Assembly (NCBI GenBank): GCA_051008895.1
Contig: JBPCXI010000224.1
Coordinates: forward strand, 1 to 14,028
Reading direction: 5' to 3'
Source: SMWD01 sp051008895
Lineage (GTDB): Bacteria > Pseudomonadota > Gammaproteobacteria > Steroidobacterales > GCA-2729495
DNA: 14,028 nucleotides
Made by a program: the position numbers and the translations under genes. Positions 7,092 through 14,028 of this stretch are shown in pieces; the stretch's first letter is position 1; the number at the start of each line of letters is the position of its first letter. Under the pieces are notes generated by a model. That model did no database searches. It was not told the DNA's origin and saw only the letters and a program-made list of their open reading frames with translations.

Positions 7092-8840
7092 CTAGGCCGA
7101 CTCGGCTCTGACCGGGAAATCGCCAGACACGATGTGCACATCCTGCTGCGGGAACGGGATCGATATGCCCTCCGCGTCGAAGCGCATCTTGACCTCGCGC
7201 ATGACGTCCCAGTAGACGTCCCAGTAATCGTCCGACTCGACCCACGGCCGCACAATGAAGTTGACCGACGAATCGGCCAGTTCGTGCAGCCGTATCGTCG
7301 GCTCCGGGTCCGCAAGCACCTTGTCGTGGGCATCGATGATCTCGGTCAGTATCTTCTCGACTTTCGGGATGTCGTCCGAGTACGACACACCGAACGTCAG
7401 GTCGACACGGCGGTGTCTCTGTTCGTTCAGGTTCTTGATCACGCCACCCCAGATCATGTTGTTCGGCATGACAATGGTCTGATTGTCGAGCGTCAGGACC
7501 GTCGTATTCACCAGGCTCATCGCGCTGACCTTGCCGAATACGCCGCCGACCTCGACAACGTCACCGACGTCGAACGGCCGGTAGAACAGGATCATCATCC
7601 CGGACGCGAAATTAGACAGCGTGTCCTGCAGCGCGAAGCCAATGACGAAACCGGCGATACCGAGGCCGGCCAGCACCGGACCGAGGGAGATTCCGACCTG
7701 CGACAGCGCGACCAGCACACCGAGAATCAACACGCCATTGCGGACGCTCGATGCGATCATGCGCTTCAGCAGCAACGACAGGCGCACAGTTGTTCGATTC
7801 AGGGCCCGTTCGACCAATCCGGCCACCAGCACGGCGAGTTTTCTGGCGACGAAAATGATTGCGAAGAAAATCAGGACCTGAAACAAGAACGTCGGCCCCT
7901 CCTCTACAAAGTAGTCGAGTAGCGACTGGCCCCAACGCGACAGCAGGTTGCGAATGATCTTGAAGTCGAAGACATCCGTCGTTACGGCACCGGTGGACGT
8001 CAGCACTTGCTCCCGGAACTCGGCCGTTTCGAGCCCAAACGCTTCCATTTGCCCGACGACGCGTTCCAACGCCTGCGCCGCACTCTGCACCCGGGCGTCG
8101 GCCACACTAGCTCTCGCCTGCAATTCCGCATCCGCGGGCAGCGCCTCCGCACCCGCCCTCGCCCCGCTCGCATGATCGACTGACAGCTCGAGGAATACGG
8201 AAACATTGCGCGCCCGCTCCGCGAGCAGCACCTTGACAGCTTCGATGTCGGCAGACATGTCGATGTCGAGTTGTGCGGCCAGCTCGATGCCCGTCAGGTA
8301 AGTGTCGAAAATTCGATCGGTAGTCTCCTGAAGGTCGAACAAGCGAGCGTACGCCGCCGCCTGCTCGGCGGCCGACAGGTCCGCTGCGGGCAATGTCGCC
8401 ACGTCGCGAACACGGCGCCAGGCGGTCCCACCTACTTCCCCCTGTCCGTCGAGTACTTGCTCGGCCACCGATCGCCACTTGGCGATGTCGTGGCCGGCAT
8501 TCCTGGCGTCGACGACGGCGCTCAGGAAACGAAAACCGTCCTCGAGCAGATCGATCCAGGCACGGTCGAGGCGCGCGCCGAATATCAATTTCTCGGCATC
8601 ACCGTCGTTCGCGGCGAGCAACTCTTCGAGACTATCGATCCGCACGCGACGCGCGCCGATTCTGTCAAAGGCTTTTTGCAGGTTCTCCGCCACGTCGCTC
8701 GGCAGCGGCGTCAATGCACTCGCTTCCGCCGGTTCGGCATCCTGCGCGCCGGCGACCGGCGAGATTACCAGCGCGATCGCCATTAACGCACCAAGGAACG
8801 GCAAGGCTCTGCCCGATGCGTTGTTGCTGTTGTTGTACAT
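7092..8840 (-). CDS. MscS-family mechanosensitive ion channel with long N-terminal periplasmic domain
   Basis: A 582-residue protein. The C-terminal half is a standard MscS channel: membrane segments near 317-333 and 366-382, then the pore helix with GPVLAGLGIAGFVIGFALQD (387-406) and LSNFASGMMILFYRPFDVGD, followed by the beta domain (VEVGGVFGKV, VMPNNMIWGGVIKN) and the cytoplasmic alpha/beta cage. It should open on membrane tension to release solutes during osmotic down-shock. The N-terminal ~310 residues comprise a signal peptide or first membrane helix (12-31, ending SPVAGAQ) and a charged, helix-rich region that probably lies in the periplasm. That makes it about twice the length of E. 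coli MscS (286 residues). The frame is open upstream to 9845 but the sequence there is the antisense of the neighbouring hydrolase gene; ATG at 8840 starts a clean signal peptide. It is probably co-transcribed with the phospholipase-D-like gene. Confidence 0.9.
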   Translation of the reverse strand: MYNNSNNASGRALPFLGALMAIALVISPVAGAQDAEPAEASALTPLPSDVAENLQKAFDRIGARRVRIDSLEELLAANDGDAEKLIFGARLDRAWIDLLEDGFRFLSAVVDARNAGHDIAKWRSVAEQVLDGQGEVGGTAWRRVRDVATLPAADLSAAEQAAAYARLFDLQETTDRIFDTYLTGIELAAQLDIDMSADIEAVKVLLAERARNVSVFLELSVDHASGARAGAEALPADAELQARASVADARVQSAAQALERVVGQMEAFGLETAEFREQVLTSTGAVTTDVFDFKIIRNLLSRWGQSLLDYFVEEGPTFLFQVLIFFAIIFVARKLAVLVAGLVERALNRTTVRLSLLLKRMIASSVRNGVLILGVLVALSQVGISLGPVLAGLGIAGFVIGFALQDTLSNFASGMMILFYRPFDVGDVVEVGGVFGKVSAMSLVNTTVLTLDNQTIVMPNNMIWGGVIKNLNEQRHRRVDLTFGVSYSDDIPKVEKILTEIIDAHDKVLADPEPTIRLHELADSSVNFIVRPWVESDDYWDVYWDVMREVKMRFDAEGISIPFPQQDVHIVSGDFPVRAESA

Positions 8841-8963
8841 TCGACCCGTCCGATTGCTTGCGAACCGGTATGGTAACGACGGTGGACGGACGGCGCGAGT
8901 GCTTGCGCCAGCGCGAGATTCGGCCCAACATCGACATATCAGTCTTGTCGCAGGAAGACTCCG
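8841..8963. promoter_or_regulatory. Divergent intergenic region between the mscS-like and alpha/beta hydrolase genes
   Basis: These 123 bp separate two divergent starts, so promoters for both must lie here or overlap the coding ends. I see no convincing pair of -35 and -10 boxes. The hydrolase has AGGAAG at 8952-8957, 6 nt before its ATG. The channel gene has only a weak purine stretch ahead of its ATG. A GCTTGCG heptamer occurs twice. Confidence 0.4.
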
Positions 8964-10415
8964 ATGAATGTGCCGGCGATCGCGGCAAAATCGCTGAAAG
9001 TCCTTGGCTACACGGCGCTCGGGGCATGCATCGCGATTCTTGCCGCGGGCATCTGGCTGCTCGAGAGCCGCCCGGATCTCGACGTCTGGCACACGGCAAG
9101 GCTCGACGAGGAATTCACGGCGGACAGCGACGTGAAGTCCTTCGCCGAGTACCTCGCGCTGGAAGACCGTTTGTTCGCGCAGCTCGACGAGCTCGTGTAC
9201 GACCGCGTGCCAACGGAGGCGCGGCGACTGGCGATGCGCTATCGCCGCGGCAGTCCGGCGGACCCTGTGGAGTGGCCACGTAATTGGAATCGCAGCTATG
9301 AACTGCAGCAGCCCGCTGCGCGCGCCGGCGTGCTCCTGCTGCACGGGATGTCCGACTCGCCGTACAGCCTGCGATCGATTGGCGGTGCGCTGCACGAGCG
9401 CGGCGCGACCGTCGTCAGCTTGCGCCTGCCGGGTCACGGCACCGCACCGTCCGGCCTCGTCAGAATTGCTCCCGAGGACCTGATCGCGGCCGTGCGGATC
9501 GGCGTCGAGCATACCCGGCAACTCGCCGGCAACGCGCCGGTCTACATCGTCGGTTACTCCGCGGGCGGCGCGCTCGCGGTCGACTATGCGCTCAGTGCCA
9601 TCGAGAACGACGAGCTGCTCCAGGTCGACGGCATCGTGCTGGTATCCCCGGCGATCGGCGTGACGAGTGCGGCGATGCTGGCACGCTGGCAACGGCGCGC
9701 CGGCTGGATACTCGGCCTGCAAAAACTCGCCTGGAACTCGCTGGAGCTCGAATACGACCCGTTCAAGTACGGTTCGTTCGCGGTCAACGCGGCCGACGTC
9801 GTATATCAGCTCACATTTCGTATCCGTGGAGCCCTCGACAGACATGCGCGTGACGGTGAACTCGAGCGGCTGCCGCCGATCCTCGCATTCCTGTCAATCG
9901 TGGATGCGACCGTGTCGACGCCGGCGCTGATCGACAGGCTAATGGCGCGACTGCCGGCGCGCCGCGACGAACTCGTAGTATTCGATATCGACCGCAGCGA
10001 GAATATTGAACGCCTGTTAGTGGGGGACCCGACAGCCGACATAAAGACCGCAATGGGCGTCGGCAATTTGCCGTTCTCGATCAGCGTGATCACGAATCGC
10101 CATGCCAGCACCGATGAGGTGATCGTCCGGCATCAGCCGGCAAACAGCGTGGCGCGGACCGACACGCCTCTTAACGTGGCATGGCCACCGGACATCGTCT
10201 CGCTGTCACACAACGCGCTGCCATTTCCGCCGTCTGATGAAATATACGGCGCTTTGCCGCCTGCAGACCCGGACCGCCTGTATCTCGGCAACCTGTCGTT
10301 CCGCGGTGAGCGCAACCTGCTCGCAATACCGGCGTCGGCGCAATTGCGCCTTCGCTGGAACCCTTTCTATGACTACCTGGAACGACGCACCATCGAATTC
10401 ATGCGCCTGGAGTGA
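8964..10415 (+). CDS. Membrane-anchored alpha/beta hydrolase
   Basis: A 483-residue serine hydrolase of the alpha/beta fold. Residues ~12-33 form one hydrophobic helix followed by LLESRPDLD, with no clear cleavage site, so it is likely an inner-membrane anchor with the catalytic domain in the periplasm. The oxyanion loop is VLLLHGMSDSP (123-133), the nucleophile elbow GYSAG (197-201, Ser199), the probable acid D314 in SIVDATVSTP, and the probable catalytic His H416 in VSLSHNALPFPP. The RLPGHGT stretch (154-160) is typical of lipase/esterase-like members. The core resembles monoacylglycerol-lipase-like enzymes. The ~65 residues after the catalytic His and the ~120 residues before the core are extra. 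Start ATG 8964 is supported by AGGAAG with 6-nt spacing. Its neighbours point to envelope lipids, but the substrate is unknown. Confidence 0.85.
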   Translation: MNVPAIAAKSLKVLGYTALGACIAILAAGIWLLESRPDLDVWHTARLDEEFTADSDVKSFAEYLALEDRLFAQLDELVYDRVPTEARRLAMRYRRGSPADPVEWPRNWNRSYELQQPAARAGVLLLHGMSDSPYSLRSIGGALHERGATVVSLRLPGHGTAPSGLVRIAPEDLIAAVRIGVEHTRQLAGNAPVYIVGYSAGGALAVDYALSAIENDELLQVDGIVLVSPAIGVTSAAMLARWQRRAGWILGLQKLAWNSLELEYDPFKYGSFAVNAADVVYQLTFRIRGALDRHARDGELERLPPILAFLSIVDATVSTPALIDRLMARLPARRDELVVFDIDRSENIERLLVGDPTADIKTAMGVGNLPFSISVITNRHASTDEVIVRHQPANSVARTDTPLNVAWPPDIVSLSHNALPFPPSDEIYGALPPADPDRLYLGNLSFRGERNLLAIPASAQLRLRWNPFYDYLERRTIEFMRLE

Positions 10416-10418
10416 GAT

Positions 10419-11276
10419 TCAGAACGCGCCCAGGATATATATGGCGGGGCCAAAGTACTCGAACTCGAAACTTCCGTTCAGATCGGAACCCTTCGACTCG
10501 ACGTCGGCGTTAAAGTACCGCACGCCGGCGCCGAAACCAACGTTTTCCCACGGCAGCCAGACGAAGTCTGCGTCGAGTTCGACCAGCGATCCGTCGATGC
10601 TGTCAAGCTCGATCGCGAAACCGATAATCTGGAGGCGCGCGGCGATCGACGGCGTTATTCCGTACACGAACGACCCACCGAAGTGCGGCAGCGGCGCCGT
10701 TACGTCTTCGGACTCGTTGACCGGCGACGAGCCTGCCACGCACGTTGGATTATTGGGATCCGTCACCTCACACGCCATGCCGGAAAACTGAATCGAAGCC
10801 GACAGATCGGCAATATGCAGCCCAGCCTTGAGCTGGATATCCATGCGATCGTTACTGACGAGAGAGAATCCGTAGGTCAACCGGCCGACCGTTGTGTCGA
10901 ACGTCGAGTCGATCCGGCCGCCCGCCTGCACAATAATGTCGCCGATCTGAATTTCGTCGGTAATGAGCGTCTTCGTGCCCTCCCGTTCCAGATTGACGAA
11001 CTCGAACTCCAGGTTATTGCGGCGCGAGATTTTCCATCGCGCGCCGCCCCAGAGCAGCGTGTCGCTATCTTCGAGCCCCAGGACTTCTTCAAAACTGAGC
11101 TCCGGGTTCTCGGGCAGGACATCGCCGCTGACCGAGATTTTGGAATCGATGCTCGGGAAAAAGCCGCCGAGATAGACCTGGAATCGTGAATCTAATAATT
11201 CGAAATGCGAATCGGCCTGCGCGGGCGTCGCCAGCGCCAACATCGACAAGATTAAAATGGATACTGCAAGCCGCAT
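10419..11276 (-). CDS. Outer-membrane beta-barrel protein, unassigned family
   Basis: A 285-residue protein with a clear signal peptide (residues 1-21, MRLAVSILIL to TPAQA, cleavage before DSHF) and a mature chain of alternating hydrophobic/polar strands rich in Gly, Phe, Tyr and Trp. It ends in AIYILGAF, the C-terminal Phe signature of outer-membrane barrels. Repeated strand-like motifs such as WGGARWKIS, FGGSFVYGI and VGFGAGVRYF suggest a small barrel of perhaps 8-12 strands. C169 and C179 bracket a DPNNPT segment and could close a loop by a disulphide. Start ATG 11276 has GGGGAG a few nt upstream. Only 3 bp separate its stop from that of the convergent hydrolase gene. It is divergent from cti, so the two may share control. 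Transport or structural role unknown. Confidence 0.78.
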   Translation of the reverse strand: MRLAVSILILSMLALATPAQADSHFELLDSRFQVYLGGFFPSIDSKISVSGDVLPENPELSFEEVLGLEDSDTLLWGGARWKISRRNNLEFEFVNLEREGTKTLITDEIQIGDIIVQAGGRIDSTFDTTVGRLTYGFSLVSNDRMDIQLKAGLHIADLSASIQFSGMACEVTDPNNPTCVAGSSPVNESEDVTAPLPHFGGSFVYGITPSIAARLQIIGFAIELDSIDGSLVELDADFVWLPWENVGFGAGVRYFNADVESKGSDLNGSFEFEYFGPAIYILGAF

Positions 11277-11315
11277 GAATCTCCCCGGGCTTTGCAGCAA
11301 AGTGGAGGTCGACAG

Positions 11316-11324
11316 ATTATCATA
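11316..11324 (-). promoter_or_regulatory. Candidate -10 region for the outer-membrane protein gene
   Basis: Read on the minus strand this is TATGATAAT, containing TATGAT and GATAAT, each 5 of 6 matches to TATAAT. It lies 40 bp before the ATG at 11276, leaving a short leader with the ribosome binding site. No good -35 box is present at 16-18 bp. The tandem repeats occupy that position, which fits an activator-dependent promoter. This is a reading by eye. Confidence 0.35.
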
Positions 11325-11331
11325 GTCAGCT

Positions 11332-11395
11332 GACACTGGTAATCTGCCGACACTGGCTAATCGGTCGACACTGGTAATCGGTCGACACAGGGAAT
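11332..11395. repeat. Four imperfect ~17-bp tandem repeats upstream of cti (candidate operator array)
   Basis: The core GACACTGGTAAT recurs at 11332-11343, 11349-11361 (one extra C), 11367-11378 and 11384-11395 (GACACAGGGAAT). Start-to-start spacing is 17, 18 and 17 bp. The fuller unit is close to GTCGACACTGGTAATCG, and GTCGAC is itself palindromic. A further GTCGACA occurs at 11309. The array fills the space between the divergent outer-membrane protein and cti genes and ends 8 bp before the cti ATG. Spacing near 1.6 helical turns does not place sites on one face. The arrangement looks like multiple copies of a regulator half-site or a slippage-born array. Confidence 0.7.
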
Positions 11396-11403
11396 GAGTT
11401 TGG

Positions 11404-13752
11404 ATGAAGCATCGATACAAGATATGGATCCTGGCCGCGCTGATCGTCGGTGGCTGTACCGCATACACTGGCGCAAAGCTCGAACAGCGCTACGGCGCGC
11501 CCGCGCCGCGCGACCGGATCGTCGACGCGGTGCCCGCAGGCGAGCCGGACTACTGGAACGACGTCAAGCCGGTCATCGAGCAGCGCTGCGTCGTCTGTCA
11601 CGCTTGTTACGATGCCCCCTGCCAACTGAAGATGAGCTCGATCGAGGGAATCGAACGCGGCGCGTCTCCGGAGATCGTCTATGATCAATCGCGGCTGACG
11701 ATGGCGCAGCCGACGAGGCTGTTCGAGGATGCCCAGACGGTCGGCCAATGGCGTGACCTCGGATTCCATCCGGTCCTGAACGAGCATCAGGACACACCGG
11801 AGGCGAATCGCAACGCCGGCGTCATGCACCGGATACTCACACTGAAGGCCGACAATCCGCTGCCCGACGGCGATTTACTGCCCGAAAGCTTTGATCTCGA
11901 CCTCAATCGCGACCAGTTCTGCGCGAAGCCTGGTTCCTTCGACGACTATGCCCGCCGGAATCCGCTATGGGGCATGCCCTACGCGCTGCCGGGCCTGGAC
12001 GACGCGGACCAGGCGACGTTGCTGCGGTGGCTGGAATACGGTGCGCTCCATACCGCACGCGAACCCTTGCCGGCGAAGTTTCGCGACGAAGTGAGCGGCT
12101 GGGAGGCGTTCCTGAACGGGGACACGCTCAAAGCACAACTGGCCGCCCGCTATATCTACGAGCACTTGTTTCTCGGCCATCTGTACTTCCCGGCGCTCGA
12201 CAACCGCCGATTCTTCAAACTCGTTCGATCGGCGACACCGCCCGGCCAGCCCGTCGAGCTGATCGCGACACGCCGGCCGTTTAACGATCCCGGCGTCGAG
12301 CGTGTCTACTACCGGATCGTAGAGGAACTCGGCACGATCGTTGACAAAACGCACATGCCCTACGCGCTCGATACGACACGCCTGCAAAACTGGCAAGCGT
12401 GGTTTATCGATGCGGACTACATCGTTACCGCGCTACCTTCGTATTCGAACGAGGTCGCGTCCAACCCGTTTCTCACGTTTGATGATATACCGGTCGAATC
12501 GCGCTACCGCTTCCTGCTCGAAGAAGCGCAGTTCACGATCATGTCGTTCATCAAGGGCCCGGTCTGTCGCGGCCAGGTAGCGCTGAACGTCATCAACGAT
12601 CATTTCTGGGTATTTTTCCTCGATCCGAGCGAAGAGAAAATCGAATTGGTCGAAGACTTCCTGGCCAGCCAGCAGGAAAACATCGAGTTACCGGCGAGCT
12701 CCGAGAGCATATTCCGGCCGATTGCGCACTGGCGCCGCTACTCGCGCCAGCAAGTCGCGTTGCTGAACGCGATGGACAAGTACCTGAGCGAGCGTTTCAC
12801 CAATCCCGGCGACATCGATCTCGACGTCGTCTGGGACGGCGACGGCAACAACCCGAACGCCGCGCTGACCGTGTTCCGGCATTTCGACAGCGCCACAGTC
12901 GAAAAGGGTCTGATAGGCAAGCCGCCGAAAACGGCCTGGTTGATCGGCTATACGCTGCTGGAAAGGATCCACTATCTCCTCGTTGCCGGCTACGATGTAT
13001 TCGGCAACGTGGGTCACCAGTTAGTCACCCGCATCTACATGGATTTCCTGCGCATGGAAGGCGAACTGTCCTTCTTGCTGCTGTTGCCGCAGGAGGCACG
13101 CGACCGGGAAAGAGCGTTCTGGTATCGCGAGGCTGACGAGGAGATCATGCAGTATATGAACCTGCCGCGGTTCGAGAGCAAACTGACCCCGAAGATCGAT
13201 TTTAAGACGGACGACGAAAAAACCGAGCTGTTCGGGCTCCTGCAAAACCATCTGCAGACGGTTCTGCCGACCCGGCACGATCTTGCCGCATTGAGCGACC
13301 CCTCAGTCGAAAGCTCCCTGGCCAAACTGGAAGGGCTGGTCGGACAAGGCGTGACACTGATGCCGCAGACGGTGTTCGTCGAGATTGTCGGCAAATCAGG
13401 CAGCGAGCACGTCACTCTCGTGCGCAACAATTCTCACCTGAATATCACCTCGCTGTTCGGCGAGAAGCAGTTCCGCAAGCCGGATGAGGACACGCTATCC
13501 GTCGTGCCGGGATTCATCGGCTCCTATCCGAACGCGTTACTCGTCGTCAACGACTACGACATCGAACGATTCGTCGACATGATTTCCACGCTGAGCACCG
13601 AGGGTGACTACGCGCGCTTGCTCGACAACTATGGCGTGCGCCGAACGAACCCGAATTTCTGGCAGCACAGCGACGCGATCCACGCGGCCTACCTGCGGAA
13701 TGCGCCCGTCGAGCACGGCCTGTTCGACTACAACCGGCTGGAGAACCGCTGA
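11404..13752 (+). CDS. cti: Fatty acid cis/trans isomerase (Cti)
   Basis: A 782-residue cytochrome-c-type enzyme that converts cis-unsaturated acyl chains of membrane phospholipids to trans in the periplasm, stiffening the membrane under solvent, heat or other stress without new lipid synthesis. The diagnostic haem-binding site CVVCHACYDAPC is at 62-73 (CxxCH at 62-66), as in Pseudomonas Cti. Length is close to that of known Cti proteins (~760-770). The N-terminus is a membrane/signal segment (IWILAALIVGGC). C18 in VGGC could be a lipidation site, but the lipobox is imperfect. The start ATG 11404 has a weak AGGGA 10 nt upstream, overlapping the last tandem repeat, so a protein bound to the repeats could affect initiation. 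It is convergent with selD downstream and divergent from the outer-membrane protein gene. Reading frame intact. Confidence 0.93.
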   Translation: MKHRYKIWILAALIVGGCTAYTGAKLEQRYGAPAPRDRIVDAVPAGEPDYWNDVKPVIEQRCVVCHACYDAPCQLKMSSIEGIERGASPEIVYDQSRLTMAQPTRLFEDAQTVGQWRDLGFHPVLNEHQDTPEANRNAGVMHRILTLKADNPLPDGDLLPESFDLDLNRDQFCAKPGSFDDYARRNPLWGMPYALPGLDDADQATLLRWLEYGALHTAREPLPAKFRDEVSGWEAFLNGDTLKAQLAARYIYEHLFLGHLYFPALDNRRFFKLVRSATPPGQPVELIATRRPFNDPGVERVYYRIVEELGTIVDKTHMPYALDTTRLQNWQAWFIDADYIVTALPSYSNEVASNPFLTFDDIPVESRYRFLLEEAQFTIMSFIKGPVCRGQVALNVINDHFWVFFLDPSEEKIELVEDFLASQQENIELPASSESIFRPIAHWRRYSRQQVALLNAMDKYLSERFTNPGDIDLDVVWDGDGNNPNAALTVFRHFDSATVEKGLIGKPPKTAWLIGYTLLERIHYLLVAGYDVFGNVGHQLVTRIYMDFLRMEGELSFLLLLPQEARDRERAFWYREADEEIMQYMNLPRFESKLTPKIDFKTDDEKTELFGLLQNHLQTVLPTRHDLAALSDPSVESSLAKLEGLVGQGVTLMPQTVFVEIVGKSGSEHVTLVRNNSHLNITSLFGEKQFRKPDEDTLSVVPGFIGSYPNALLVVNDYDIERFVDMISTLSTEGDYARLLDNYGVRRTNPNFWQHSDAIHAAYLRNAPVEHGLFDYNRLENR

Positions 13753-13777
13753 CGAATCGTAGCGACCGGACCGCTGG

Positions 13778-14028
13778 TCAATCCGCGGCAAGCTGACACA
13801 GCCGGCCGTCGTCGCGCGGCGCGACCACGCGACCCACTACGTTGGCGCTCGCGAATCCGGCATCGCGCAGCCGCCTGACGCATTCGACTGCGTGCTGCGG
13901 GCTGACCGCGGCGAGCAATCCGCCCGAGGTCTGCGGATCGAGCAATGCGCGCAGGCGCGCGTCGTCAAACACGCCAGTATCAATCTCGCCGAGTACGCGC
14001 TCGTTCGCCGCGTGCAGAGAGCTCGCGA
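13778..14028 (-). CDS. selD: Selenide, water dikinase (selenophosphate synthetase), C-terminal part (truncated by window edge)
   Basis: The last ~83 residues of SelD, which makes selenophosphate from selenide and ATP for selenocysteine and selenouridine synthesis. The hallmark LLDPQTSGGLLAAV is present. It is followed by the usual closing alpha/beta portion, in which GFASANVVGRVV corresponds to the AxxIGEV-type strand near the end of the family. The frame is open to the right edge, and a GTG at 13972 is internal. The N-terminal catalytic Cys/Sec region lies outside the window, so it cannot be told whether this SelD is itself a selenoprotein. Its stop is 25 bp from that of cti, convergent. Confidence 0.9.
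   Translation of the reverse strand, partial: ASSLHAANERVLGEIDTGVFDDARLRALLDPQTSGGLLAAVSPQHAVECVRRLRDAGFASANVVGRVVAPRDDGRLCQLAAD

Noticed and set aside
7027..7245. 73-codon upstream extension of the phospholipase-D-like frame
   Set aside because: It overlaps the end of the mscS-like gene and would bury the lipoprotein signal with its LAGC lipobox.
8841..9845. Upstream open frame extending the mscS-like gene to 9845 on the minus strand
   Set aside because: The translated extension has no membrane or domain character and is antisense to the well-supported alpha/beta hydrolase. The ATG at 8840 opens directly into a signal peptide.
11332..11395. CRISPR array
   Set aside because: The repeats are directly tandem and ~17 bp with no unique spacers of constant length, and no cas genes are present.
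13753..13777. Intrinsic terminator between cti and selD
   Set aside because: Only 4-bp complementary segments and no T-run. Not enough to call a terminator.

Overview
The window is GC-rich, densely coding DNA (ten complete genes plus one truncated gene at each edge). It looks like chromosomal DNA of a Gram-negative proteobacterium, most probably a gammaproteobacterium. The grounds are outer-membrane beta-barrel proteins, two lipoprotein-type signal peptides, a cytochrome-c-type cis/trans fatty acid isomerase (Cti) and selenophosphate synthetase (SelD). No phage genes, transposase, tRNA, rRNA or CRISPR array is visible. The genus cannot be read from the sequence.

Left block (1-5413, all + strand). 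Two amidohydrolases alternate with two OprB-like porins: the C-terminal part of a D-aminoacylase-like enzyme, porin 1, a small secreted protein of unknown function, a secreted imidazolonepropionase/prolidase-like amidohydrolase, then porin 2. Gaps are 4-16 bp within each enzyme-porin pair, so each pair looks co-transcribed. The two porins are clearly paralogous. The arrangement suggests a peptide or N-acyl-amino-acid utilisation locus in which each periplasmic hydrolase is matched with its own outer-membrane channel. The substrates cannot be determined here.

Middle block. Porin 2 converges on a minus-strand pair, and the 68 bp between them holds a perfect 19-bp inverted repeat. The pair is an MscS-type mechanosensitive channel with a large N-terminal periplasmic domain, followed downstream by a phospholipase-D/cardiolipin-synthase-like lipoprotein with two HKD motifs. 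Divergent from the channel gene is a membrane-anchored alpha/beta hydrolase (+).

Right block. The hydrolase ends 3 bp from the end of a minus-strand outer-membrane beta-barrel gene. That gene is divergent from cti (+). Their 127-bp shared upstream region carries four imperfect ~17-bp tandem repeats next to a -10-like box, a good candidate for a regulator-binding array. Past cti, the C-terminal part of selD enters from the right edge on the minus strand.

Taken together, 5.5-13.75 kb is an envelope-oriented neighbourhood (osmotic channel, phospholipid enzyme, hydrolase, outer-membrane protein, membrane fatty-acid isomerase), next to a nutrient-uptake locus. No single well-defined novel system is evident. 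The strongest leads are the duplicated hydrolase-porin cassette, the upstream repeat array at cti, the palindromic element, and the uncharacterised small secreted protein.
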